Assembly: GCA_964499485.1 (NCBI GenBank)
Contig: CAZCLF010000007.1
Span: 1-64,000 of the forward strand
Length of the DNA: 64,000 nucleotides
Direction of reading: 5' to 3'
Source: Ga0074130 sp964499485
GTDB taxonomy: Bacteria; Pseudomonadota; Gammaproteobacteria; Burkholderiales; Rhodocyclaceae
Shown: in pieces, positions 52,483-59,509 of the stretch
Position numbering within the stretch: position 1 is the stretch's first letter
How the letters are laid out: every line of letters starts with the position of its first letter
Position numbers and translations under genes: made by a program
Notes under the pieces: generated by a model
What the model saw: the letters and a program-made list of their open reading frames with translations, nothing else
Told to the model about the DNA's origin: nothing
The model's database searches: none

Positions 52483-52830
52483 ATGACCCAAATAGTGATC
52501 CTTCCCCACGTTGAGCTGTGCCCCGATGGCGCCGTGATTGATGCCGCCGCCGGCATTAGCCTGTGTGACGCGCTGCTAGAAAACGGCATCGATATCGAGC
52601 ACGCCTGCGAAAAGTCCTGCGCGTGCACCACCTGCCACGTGGTTGTCCGCGAAGGTTTCAATGCGCTGGAACCCAGCGAAGAGCTGGAAGATGATTTGCT
52701 CGACAAGGCATGGGGGTTGGAGCCGAATTCACGTCTGTCTTGTCAGGTCATCCTGAACGAGACGCCGCTGGTTGTCGAAATTCCGAAATACACCATCAAC
52801 ATGGCCAAGGAAGGCCATACCAAGAAGTGA
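52483..52830 (+). CDS. fdx: ISC-type [2Fe-2S] ferredoxin
   Basis: 115-residue adrenodoxin-like ferredoxin. Ligands: CEKSCACTTCHVVV (three Cys at about 42, 48 and 51) and the fourth in SRLSCQVIL (about 87). It provides electrons for cluster assembly on IscU. The start MTQIVILPHVELCPDGAVI is the usual one, 12 bp after hscA. Confidence 0.96.
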   Translation: MTQIVILPHVELCPDGAVIDAAAGISLCDALLENGIDIEHACEKSCACTTCHVVVREGFNALEPSEELEDDLLDKAWGLEPNSRLSCQVILNETPLVVEIPKYTINMAKEGHTKK

Positions 52831-52832
52831 AG

Positions 52833-52872
52833 CTTTTCCCTTAGGTCTCCTCCGCGAAGCGCCTAAGGGAAG
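52833..52872 (+). repeat. Hairpin in the fdx-iscX gap
   Basis: CTTCCCTTAGG-like sequence is read as CTTTTCCCTTAGG (52832-52844) and is mirrored by CCTAAGGGAAG (52862-52872); the core TTCCCTTAGG pairs perfectly with CCTAAGGGAA around an interior of about 17 nt. No T-run follows. It may be an mRNA-processing or partial-termination element setting a lower level for iscX. Confidence 0.6.
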
Positions 52873-52899
52873 TTCACTGACAAGGATGAGGATGTAACT

Positions 52900-53094
52900 A
52901 TGAAATGGACCGATACCCTGGATATCGCGATTGAGCTGTCTGAAGCGCATCCGGATGTGGACCCTACCAAAATCAACTTTGTTGATCTGATGAACTGGGT
53001 GATGGCACTGCCCGGCTTTGATGATGACAAGAGTCGTTGTGGCGAGAAGATCCTAGAAGCCATCCAGGGCGCGTGGATCGAAGAGGTTTCCTGA
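52900..53094 (+). CDS. iscX: Fe-S assembly protein IscX (YfhJ)
   Basis: 64 residues, acidic, with the family features MKWTDTLDIAIELSEAHPDVD, a DPTKINFVDLMNWVMALPGF core and the ending WIEEVS. IscX binds IscS and ferrous iron and modulates desulfurase activity. It lies 69 bp after fdx and closes the isc operon. A GGAA-containing AAGGGAAG palindromic stretch (around 52838-52872) forms a hairpin-like inverted repeat (CTTTTCCCTTAGG and CCTAAGGGAAG) in the fdx-iscX gap. Confidence 0.96.
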   Translation: MKWTDTLDIAIELSEAHPDVDPTKINFVDLMNWVMALPGFDDDKSRCGEKILEAIQGAWIEEVS

Positions 53095-53106
53095 TCGCGT
53101 AGAGGG

Positions 53107-53718
53107 CTAGCCGGCCACTGGGTCTGGCAGCATGGCGAGAAACTCTTGTTCAATCCGCTGCGTGCGTTCCGCACCCGTAGTTTCAAGCAGAATCTCGCGG
53201 CAATCGGCAAATACACTGAGCAGCTCATCCCGTGTCGTTGCGGTACGCAGCAGATTACGCGCTGCGTCACTGCTGTCGCCAAACATTCTTTCCATTTGGT
53301 CGAGCAAGTAGAGGCGAGCCAGTGCCAGTGATTTGCGCTGCTTGCCGACCACAGGGGTAGGCGCAGTTGGTTTGCTGACGACTTGCATTACGCTGGGAAG
53401 CGCAGCCTGCTTGAGCGCCTGCTGCGTTGCTTGCTGGCTAACCGCCAAGCCATGGCTGGCGTCACGAATCGATGTGTCGCTGCTGTAATGACGACGGCGG
53501 ATCAAACCATTACTCAACATAGATTCGAGTATGTTCATGGCTTCGGGTAAGCCGGCCATCTTGCGTTGCAACTGTTTGATTTCAGACTTGCCATCGACCA
53601 TCAGCAATATTGCGCGCGCCGTCATCGGCAGTTTCAAGGCCCGATGCGCAATCTCGGCCTGCCCAATATCCGTGCGCTCTAGTACCCAATGACTTTCCAA
53701 GACCGTCTCCATCAGCAT
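53107..53718 (-). CDS. Unknown cytoplasmic protein next to the isc operon
   Basis: About 203 residues from ATG 53718; an ATG at 53712 is also possible, and the frame is open to 53802, which would overlap divergent tatD. No ribosome site stands out, so the start is uncertain. The N-terminal half (HRALKLPMTARAILLMVDGKSEIKQL... to NGLIRRRHY) looks like a helix-turn-helix-type module as seen in small bacterial signalling proteins. A Gln/Ala/Pro linker (about 95-135) and a helical C-terminal half (LARLYLLDQMERMFGD, EFLAMLPDP) follow. No signal peptide or membrane segment. I do not recognise a family. It is convergent with iscX (12 bp gap). Confidence 0.7.
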   Translation of the reverse strand: MLMETVLESHWVLERTDIGQAEIAHRALKLPMTARAILLMVDGKSEIKQLQRKMAGLPEAMNILESMLSNGLIRRRHYSSDTSIRDASHGLAVSQQATQQALKQAALPSVMQVVSKPTAPTPVVGKQRKSLALARLYLLDQMERMFGDSSDAARNLLRTATTRDELLSVFADCREILLETTGAERTQRIEQEFLAMLPDPVAG

Positions 53719-53771
53719 GGTCGTCGAAGATACTGGATGACTGTTGCAGTTGCGTGACGTACACTTTTCAC

Positions 53772-54539
53772 ATGATTGATAGCCACTGCCATTTGGATGC
53801 ACCTGAGCTAGATCCCGACCGTGATGCCGTACACACGCGCGCGTTGGCAGCTGGCGTTCAGGGCATTGTCATTCCTGCAGTAGAGCGCGCCAACTTTGGC
53901 GCAGTGGCCGCACTCTGCCGTGATTACGATGGTTGTTACCCCGCCTACGGCATTCATCCCATGTATGTGGACAGGGCCGAGGAGGGCGATCTCATCGCCT
54001 TACGCGAGACATTGCAGTGCGGGGATGCAGTCGCGGTTGGAGAGGTCGGGCTGGATAACTTTGTGCCAACACGTAACGTAGAGCGCCAAACGTTTTACTT
54101 TACGGAACAGCTCAAAATTGCGCGTGAGTTTGATCTGCCAGTGATCCTGCATGTTCGTAAGGCGATTGATGAAGTGCTACGCGAGCTCAGGAAATTCAAG
54201 GTTCGAGGGGGGATTGCCCATGCTTTCAATGGCAGTCGCCAGCAAGCAGATGAGTTCATCAAGCTGGGTTTTAAGCTTGGATTTGGCGGTGCCATGACCT
54301 GGCAACGTGCGTTGCGCATCCGTGAGTTGGCGGCAACCTTGCCACTTGATGCCATCGTGCTTGAAACCGACTCACCCGATATACCCCCTGAGTGGCTGGG
54401 CAACGATGGGCGCAACGAGCCCGCCGAGCTGGCGCGTATTGCAGCTGCGCTGGCAGAGCTGCGCGGCATCCCTGTAGCCACGCTAGTTGCACAAACGACA
54501 GCCAATACCCGCGCTGTCCTCAATTTCCCGAAAGTCTGA
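53772..54539 (+). CDS. TatD-family metal-dependent hydrolase (YjjV-like)
   Basis: 255-residue TIM-barrel hydrolase. The metal ligands are visible: IDSHCHLD at the N terminus, the Glu in VGEVGLDNF (about 93-101), HVRKAIDEVLR, IAHAFNGS with its His (about 153), and LETDSPDIPPEW (about 197-208). Family members act as DNA or D-aminoacyl-tRNA hydrolases; the exact substrate of this paralogue is not readable. It starts 54 bp from the divergent unknown gene and is followed 1 bp later by the EamA transporter, a probable two-gene operon. Confidence 0.92.
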   Translation: MIDSHCHLDAPELDPDRDAVHTRALAAGVQGIVIPAVERANFGAVAALCRDYDGCYPAYGIHPMYVDRAEEGDLIALRETLQCGDAVAVGEVGLDNFVPTRNVERQTFYFTEQLKIAREFDLPVILHVRKAIDEVLRELRKFKVRGGIAHAFNGSRQQADEFIKLGFKLGFGGAMTWQRALRIRELAATLPLDAIVLETDSPDIPPEWLGNDGRNEPAELARIAAALAELRGIPVATLVAQTTANTRAVLNFPKV

Positions 54540-54540
54540 C

Positions 54541-55458
54541 GTGCCCTTTGCTCGTAACCCCCGCGCCATGGCGGCGCTGCTATTTCTTACGCTTGCGTGG
54601 GGCTACACTTGGATTCTTGCCAAGATCGCCTTGCGTGAAGTCGCCCCCTTTGCGTTTGCGGCGCAACGCTCGCTTGCTGGCGCTGTGTGCCTCTTCATTG
54701 CTTTGCCACTGATGGGGCGTTCGCTACGTCTGCGCGGCTGGCGCAAAACCCTGATTATTGGTGCCATTCAAACCGCCCTGTTTTTCATCCTGCAAACATG
54801 GACGCTGGTTGAGGCGGGGCCGGGCAAGACCGCAGTACTGATTTACACCATGCCAATCTGGACGCTGTTTCTTGGACGCTTGATTCTGGGAGAGCGGATC
54901 GCTCAGCCGCAGTGGCTTGCTGCCATCATCACCTTGGTGGGCTTGATCTGCATTATTGAGCCTTGGAATTTTCATGGCGGCAAGCTAGCCATTGCACTGG
55001 GTGTTCTCGCGGCAGGTAGCTGGGCATGGGGCACCGTGCTGGTGAAGCAATGGCGAAGTGAACTGAATAGTGACTTGCTGGTATTCACGGCCTGGCAAAT
55101 GATGTTCGGTGCGGTCCTGCTGTGCGGTATCGCCTGGATCGTGCCTGAGTCTGCGACGCAGTGGTCTGCGCATTACCTGCTCATACTCGCGGCACTGGGT
55201 ATCGTGAGCAATGCCATCTGCTGGTTCCTGTGGTTGTATGTGCTTGAGCACCTTCCCGCCTGGCAGGCTAGCTTATCAATCCTTGGTGTACCCGTAGTCG
55301 CTTTATTGTCGTCACGTCTGCAGTTGGATGAGCAGTTGGCCATGGTTGAACTGATTGGAGTAGCGCTGATTGGTTGCGGATTGCTGTTACTGGCACTTAT
55401 CAACCGGAATAAGAGTCTTAAAGAGGCAGTGCCCACGCTGGACCAACCACCCAACTAG
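54541..55458 (+). CDS. EamA/DMT-superfamily transporter
   Basis: About 305 residues with ten membrane helices in two EamA repeats (about 10-140 and 150-290). The first repeat begins ALLFLTLAWGYTWILAKIAL and contains the conserved IYTMPIWTLFLGRLILGERI helix pair. Likely exports amino acids or other small metabolites; substrate unknown. Start is uncertain: GTG 54541 lies 1 bp after the tatD stop and gives VPFARNPRAM; ATG 54568 is an alternative, and an earlier frame-open ATG at 54487 would overlap tatD by 53 nt. Confidence 0.88.
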   Translation: MPFARNPRAMAALLFLTLAWGYTWILAKIALREVAPFAFAAQRSLAGAVCLFIALPLMGRSLRLRGWRKTLIIGAIQTALFFILQTWTLVEAGPGKTAVLIYTMPIWTLFLGRLILGERIAQPQWLAAIITLVGLICIIEPWNFHGGKLAIALGVLAAGSWAWGTVLVKQWRSELNSDLLVFTAWQMMFGAVLLCGIAWIVPESATQWSAHYLLILAALGIVSNAICWFLWLYVLEHLPAWQASLSILGVPVVALLSSRLQLDEQLAMVELIGVALIGCGLLLLALINRNKSLKEAVPTLDQPPN

Positions 55459-55508
55459 CGACTGGAAACTGATAACCTTCCGTAGTGGGGTGGATAATAA
55501 GAAATTGA

Positions 55509-55525
55509 TGTACAAAAGGTGTACA
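55509..55525 (+). repeat. Two TGTACA hexamers one helical turn apart
   Basis: TGTACA occurs at 55509-55514 and 55520-55525, an 11-bp period, directly upstream of the diguanylate cyclase start (55541). Each hexamer is itself palindromic. A regulator site is possible; the chance of coincidence is not small. Confidence 0.3.
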
Positions 55526-55540
55526 GAGGAAAAAGCCTGA

Positions 55541-56947
55541 ATGTCCTTCTCCATCCGCAATTTCTCACTGCGAACGAAGCTGATCATCTGCCTGCTGGGG
55601 ACCACCTTGATGTCGACCGCGCTGGTCGGCGGCATTGCCTACGTTCGCCTCACCGAAAAATTTGATGATCTGGTCATGCAGGAGGCAGTCCGTCGCTTCC
55701 GGGCTGACGTCAGTGACTATTTCCGCGCCTACGGTAGCTGGGAAGCTGCGCAGAAGCATGAAAGCTTCAGAACCTTCAGCCAGCGCCGCCATGCGTTGCT
55801 CGGGCATGTGCCGGGCGAGCTCGGCATGGGCCGTCTTGATCCACCGCGTGGGCCGGTGCTGCCGGGAATGACACCCGATTCTCTGGCAATGGCCCCCTTA
55901 ACGCCAGACCATCCGCCACCGCCGCCTGCCGATATGCAGGGCCCTCCTTTCCGTTTCTATTTATTTGATAAAGATTTTCACGCCTTGCTACCGCTGCCGC
56001 CGTACAAGGTTGGCGAAAAAATTCGTCCTGAGGATGTGAAGCGTCTTAGTCCGATTGAGTCAGAGGGCCGCATCGTTGCGCACTTTCTTCCACAGGGGAA
56101 ACCGAATTATTCGGCGCTCGATCTTGGCTACATCGCTGCCATGCGCGAGGCACTCATGATCAGTATCGTTGCTGGGATTTTTCTCACCTTGATCTTTGGT
56201 ATTGGCATGGCGGCGCATCTGAACCGGCGCTTGCGCAAGCTCACCCGAGCGGTTAAAGCCATGGGGCAGGGCGAACTAGGTAAGCAGGTTACGGTAGAAG
56301 CCAATGATGAGGTTGGCATTCTCGCTACGGCCTTTAATCGCATGAGCAAGGATCTTGAGCGTCAGTATCGTGAGCTGCAAGAGTCAAAGGACCGCATCGA
56401 AAAGATGGCGATTCAGCTGCGCGAGCTCAGCATTCGCGATGCACTGACGGGTCTGTATAACCGCCGCTACTTTGATGAAAACTGTGCGCGTCTCTTTCAG
56501 CATGCTGTCCGCTATCAGCGACCATTCAGCGTGATGCTGGCTGACATTGATCACTTTAAGATGATCAACGACACCTTGTCACACGCCATGGGTGATGAGG
56601 TGCTCCGCAGAATTGGCGAGATTCTCAAGAGCAAAACACGAGCGACGGATTTGGTTGCCCGTTATGGGGGGGAAGAGTTTGTGATTGCTTTCCCTGAGGC
56701 TTCTCTTCTGCAAGCGGAGGAGACATGCGAGGCATTGCGCCAGCGTATCGAAGCCTATCCCTGGGAAGAGGTACACCCGGAGCTCAAGGTGACGATCAGT
56801 ATCGGCCTCTGTAGTGATACAAGCGTGAAGAGTTTTAGTGCGATGCTAGAGGCAGCAGATAGCTTGCTTTACCAAGCGAAGCGCGGCGGACGTAACCAAG
56901 TCTGCAGCAGTGATAGGGCTGATTCACTACCTGCTGAAGCCTCATAA
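55541..56947 (+). CDS. Membrane-bound diguanylate cyclase (HAMP-GGDEF)
   Basis: 468 residues. Membrane helix 1 (about 12-33), a periplasmic sensor of about 165 residues with a proline-rich loop (PLTPDHPPPPPADMQGPPF), membrane helix 2 (about 203-224), HAMP (about 225-280), a short coiled coil and a C-terminal GGDEF domain. The active site is RYGGEEF, an accepted functional variant. The product-inhibition I-site RATD lies in the usual register before it (RATD-LVA-RYGGEEF). It should make cyclic di-GMP in response to an unknown periplasmic signal. Stands alone, after the EamA gene on the same strand. Confidence 0.93.
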   Translation: MSFSIRNFSLRTKLIICLLGTTLMSTALVGGIAYVRLTEKFDDLVMQEAVRRFRADVSDYFRAYGSWEAAQKHESFRTFSQRRHALLGHVPGELGMGRLDPPRGPVLPGMTPDSLAMAPLTPDHPPPPPADMQGPPFRFYLFDKDFHALLPLPPYKVGEKIRPEDVKRLSPIESEGRIVAHFLPQGKPNYSALDLGYIAAMREALMISIVAGIFLTLIFGIGMAAHLNRRLRKLTRAVKAMGQGELGKQVTVEANDEVGILATAFNRMSKDLERQYRELQESKDRIEKMAIQLRELSIRDALTGLYNRRYFDENCARLFQHAVRYQRPFSVMLADIDHFKMINDTLSHAMGDEVLRRIGEILKSKTRATDLVARYGGEEFVIAFPEASLLQAEETCEALRQRIEAYPWEEVHPELKVTISIGLCSDTSVKSFSAMLEAADSLLYQAKRGGRNQVCSSDRADSLPAEAS

Positions 56948-56960
56948 GAGCGATGTCACC

Positions 56961-57024
56961 GCATATGCATATGCAAAAAACATCTCATCCAGATGTTTGC
57001 ATCGTGCTACTTTTGCATAAGTAG
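56961..57024. promoter_or_regulatory. Three stacked palindromes upstream of the 1-Cys peroxiredoxin gene
   Basis: Within 64 bp lie GCATATGCATATGC (56961-56974, perfect palindrome), AAACATCT-5 nt-AGATGTTT (56978-56998, perfect 8-bp arms), and CTACTT-6 nt-AAGTAG (57007-57024, perfect 6-bp arms). None is followed by a T-run. They sit between the cyclase stop and the peroxiredoxin start and could be operators or a weak cyclase terminator. None matches the OxyR tetrad pattern. Confidence 0.5.
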
Positions 57025-57070
57025 TGTGTCCGCAACTCTGATTCTGACCAACAACAACGAGGAGAAAAAT

Positions 57071-57709
57071 ATGTCACTCCATCTTGGTGATATTGCACCT
57101 GACTTTGAACAAGAGTCCAGCGAAGGTCGCATCAAATTTCACGACTGGCTAGGAAACAGCTGGGGCATTCTGTTTTCCCATCCGGCTGACTTCACCCCCG
57201 TTTGCACCACCGAGCTGGGCCTGACCGCCAAGCTCAAGGGCGAGTTTGAAAAGCGTGGCGTCAAGGCCATCGCGCTGTCAGTTGACCCCGTCGAGTCGCA
57301 CAAGCAGTGGATCAAGGACATCAACGAAACTCAAAACACCGTCGTTAATTTCCCGATCATTGCCGATGGCGATCGCAAGGTGTCCGAGCTGTACGACATG
57401 ATTCATCCGAACGCCAATGCCACACTGACGGTACGCTCGCTGTTCATCATTGACCCCGCCAAGAAAATTCGTTTGATCATTACGTATCCAGCCAGCGCAG
57501 GACGTAATTTCAACGAAGTCTTGCGGGTCATTGACTCATTACAGCTGACAGATACTCATAGCGTGGCAACACCGGGTAACTGGCAAGACGGTGACGATGT
57601 GGTGATCGTGCCTTCGTTGCAGGATCCCGAAATCATCAAGCAGAAATTTCCCAAGGGCTACAAGGCCATCAAGCCTTACCTACGCATCACGCCGCAACCC
57701 AACAAATAG
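57071..57709 (+). CDS. 1-Cys peroxiredoxin (Prx6/AhpC-TSA family)
   Basis: 212 residues. The peroxidatic motif is FSHPADFTPVCTTELG (Cys at about 47), with the catalytic Arg in VRSLFIIDPAKKIRL. The C-terminal domain (about 165-212; NWQDGDDVVIVPSL, then KGYKAIKPYLRI) is the long arm typical of Prx6 proteins, and there is no second conserved Cys. Reduces hydrogen and organic peroxides with an external thiol. GAGGAGAAAAAT precedes ATG 57071; a longer frame to 56993 crosses the palindromes and is not used. Third peroxide-defence enzyme of the window, after katG and the BCP-type peroxiredoxin. Confidence 0.95.
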   Translation: MSLHLGDIAPDFEQESSEGRIKFHDWLGNSWGILFSHPADFTPVCTTELGLTAKLKGEFEKRGVKAIALSVDPVESHKQWIKDINETQNTVVNFPIIADGDRKVSELYDMIHPNANATLTVRSLFIIDPAKKIRLIITYPASAGRNFNEVLRVIDSLQLTDTHSVATPGNWQDGDDVVIVPSLQDPEIIKQKFPKGYKAIKPYLRITPQPNK

Positions 57710-57726
57710 TTTTTAGCTTTGCAAAT

Positions 57727-57763
57727 AAAAAAGGCCACCTCAGTGTATTGGGGCGGCCTTTTT
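57727..57763 (+). terminator. Bidirectional terminator after the 1-Cys peroxiredoxin
   Basis: AAAAAAGGCC and GGCCTTTTT form the outer stem, with further partial pairing inside (CC-CA with TG-GG). Lies 18 bp after the peroxiredoxin stop and 25 bp beyond the convergent small gene, with suitable runs for both directions. Confidence 0.88.
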
Positions 57764-57787
57764 CTTTAGGTGAGTCAGAGGCTTCCG

Positions 57788-58045
57788 CTATTTGGCCTTT
57801 TTATCCTTGCCCTTTTGCGGTGTTCCAGAGTGTGAGTTTGAGGTTCCAGAATCACTCATGCGCTCGGATGCACGGTCTTGGCCTTTATCTTTATCCAAGG
57901 AGTGGCTGCTATTCGTGTTCTGAATGCCTTGGCTGCTCATGTGGGGGTCGTGTCCTTTTTCGAGCTTATCTTTCTTCGCAAAAACAGGTGTGGCAGAAAG
58001 CGTGATTGCCAAAATACCGGCAGTAGTGAGTGCGTTGATTTTCAT
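57788..58045 (-). CDS. Small exported highly charged protein
   Basis: 85 residues: signal peptide MKINALTTAGILAITLSATPVFA (cleavage near residue 23), then a short hydrophilic mature chain rich in Lys, Asp, Ser, His and Gly with no hydrophobic core (KKDKLEKGHDPHMSS, QDRASERMSDSG, KGKDKKAK). It is likely intrinsically disordered and periplasmic. ATG 58045 is chosen because CAGGAG lies 6 nt before it; the ATG at 58051 would touch the ribosome site. No family recognised. Confidence 0.75.
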   Translation of the reverse strand: MKINALTTAGILAITLSATPVFAKKDKLEKGHDPHMSSQGIQNTNSSHSLDKDKGQDRASERMSDSGTSNSHSGTPQKGKDKKAK

Positions 58046-58134
58046 AGACATCTCCTGATCAGGTATAGCGCGCTACAACTATAGTCCCTAGTTTCACTAC
58101 AATGGCATGCCTATTTGTAAGAAATGTTGGCTCA

Positions 58135-58265
58135 GTGACTCGCCCTCAACCCTCGCCCTTACCTGTCAAAGACACAATCCCACCCAGCTACGCTTGGTTG
58201 CCCGAGGGCAGCTGGCCTAATCTGCTGGCGTGGCTGGTGACGCGCTTTCCACATCTGGATGTTGA
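58135..58265 (+). repeat. Direct repeat, left copy (1244 bp from right copy)
   Basis: Pairs with 59379-59509. Positions 58159-58265 match at 103 of 107 bases. The first 24 bases diverge strongly but encode similar residues (VTRPQPSPL against VTKPLPPPL). It flanks the AT-rich acyltransferase gene. Confidence 0.9.
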
Positions 58266-58287
58266 TTTTTTGCGTTGGGATGACTAA
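58135..58287 (+). pseudogene. Truncated 5' copy of the RluA-family pseudouridine synthase gene
   Basis: From GTG 58135 to 58265 the sequence parallels the first 131 bp of the intact gene at 59379, at a constant offset of 1244 bp. After 58265 homology stops abruptly and the frame ends at a TAA (58285-58287) within unrelated DNA. The encoded LPVKDTIPPSYAWLPEGSW... HLDV segment is identical to that of the intact copy. The four nucleotide differences in 58159-58265 are all at third codon positions and silent. It looks like the remnant of a resident allele split by the arrival of the acyltransferase segment. Confidence 0.85.
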
Positions 58288-58311
58288 CTAGAATGCGATG
58301 GGATCAGTAAG

Positions 58312-59349
58312 GTGGCTCGAAAAATTTACCCAGCACTCCATGGGTTAAGAGGAGTAGCCGTCCTCTACGTTCTGATTTCGCATCTTGGATTAAATGGATT
58401 GTCCTTGATCCCGTTCCCGCATGATGGTGTAGGTAAGGTTGGGGTCTGGATATTTTTTACTTTGAGCGGCTTTTTACTCACCAAGAATTTTTCCCAAGAT
58501 ATCGAGGTAGGAAGGTCTTTCGAAAAGTCTCTTTACCAATACGCACTGAATCGTATCTTTCGAATCTACCCACTCTTTGTATGTGTTCTTATCGTTCACC
58601 TTCTGATTGGGGATATGAATTTCAGTACTCTTCTTAATCACCTTAGCTTGCAAGCGGGTCAAGATGAGTTATGGGCAATATCAGTAGAGTTCCAGTATTA
58701 CCTTGTGATCCCATTAATTGCTTATGCGGCTATGCGATTACGCTTTCACATATTCTTTTTACTTCTGCTGCTTGTCATTTATTTAGCAATTTTTTATGGC
58801 AACTTATTTCCGGAGAAGGTTTTTTCAACCTCACTGAGCTTGTTGGCTAAGGCAACGCCATTTTTATTGGGCAGCTTGTTGGCAATTTCGACCTCAACTA
58901 GGTTTAAGGCAGACGTAGAGCGCCCTGTTGACCAATATCTATTTGCTATCCCATTAACTGTTTTAGCTTTTCTGACAGTTAGCTATCGAGCTTTGATGCG
59001 TGAGTCGCAGCTTGATTTTATTGATCCATGGTTATCTCTTGCTCTTGGTTTAACGGTTTGCTGGATTATTTATCTGACAATGCGACCAGGGCCATTAAAC
59101 GTCATCTTGCAGTGGCAACCCCTAGTCTTTTTAGGTGAAATCAGTTTCAGTGTGTATCTCATACATTTATTTGTCATCAGGCTAATGCTTACGTACAGCA
59201 GTAATCCGAATGTATTCAACGCATGGGGTGCATTTGGTGCCTCCATATGCATTGCAACAATTTCATATCGGTTTATTGAGCGCCCGGGGATCAAGCTTGG
59301 GCAATTACTGATCCAGTCTATTTCTACTGGTTCAAGAAGACAAAATTGA
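58312..59349 (+). CDS. Acyltransferase 3 family (OafA/YrhL-like) membrane protein, probably acquired
   Basis: 345 residues, about ten membrane helices, of the family that O-acylates surface polysaccharides, lipopolysaccharide or other glycans from the cytoplasmic acyl donor. The signature R-x10-H is present (Arg13 and His24 in RGVAVLYVLISH), with LSGFLLTKNF and the late SYRFIERPGIKLG block. No SGNH domain is attached. Start GTG 58312 is the best available (no in-frame ATG nearby, weak ribosome site). Codon use is clearly AT-richer than neighbours (many TTA, ATT, TTT). It lies between two copies of the RluA gene 5' end, a strong sign of insertion. No other polysaccharide genes accompany it. 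Confidence 0.88.
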   Translation: MARKIYPALHGLRGVAVLYVLISHLGLNGLSLIPFPHDGVGKVGVWIFFTLSGFLLTKNFSQDIEVGRSFEKSLYQYALNRIFRIYPLFVCVLIVHLLIGDMNFSTLLNHLSLQAGQDELWAISVEFQYYLVIPLIAYAAMRLRFHIFFLLLLLVIYLAIFYGNLFPEKVFSTSLSLLAKATPFLLGSLLAISTSTRFKADVERPVDQYLFAIPLTVLAFLTVSYRALMRESQLDFIDPWLSLALGLTVCWIIYLTMRPGPLNVILQWQPLVFLGEISFSVYLIHLFVIRLMLTYSSNPNVFNAWGAFGASICIATISYRFIERPGIKLGQLLIQSISTGSRRQN

Positions 59350-59378
59350 CTTGGATCTGCCAGAGATTCAATCTACCT

Positions 59379-59509
59379 GTGACCAAACCGCTTCCACCCC
59401 CATTACCCGTCAAAGACACCATTCCACCCAGCTACGCTTGGTTGCCTGAGGGCAGCTGGCCTAATCTGCTGGCGTGGCTGGTGACGCGCTTTCCACATCT
59501 GGATGTTGA
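59379..59509 (+). repeat. Direct repeat, right copy
   Basis: The 5' part of the intact RluA-family gene, pairing with 58135-58265. See the left copy for the comparison. Confidence 0.9.

Noticed and set aside
58266..59378. Insertion sequence or transposon carrying the acyltransferase
   Set aside because: No transposase, no terminal inverted repeats, and the flanking repeat is 131 bp of a host gene with silent differences, which fits homologous allele exchange better than target-site duplication.
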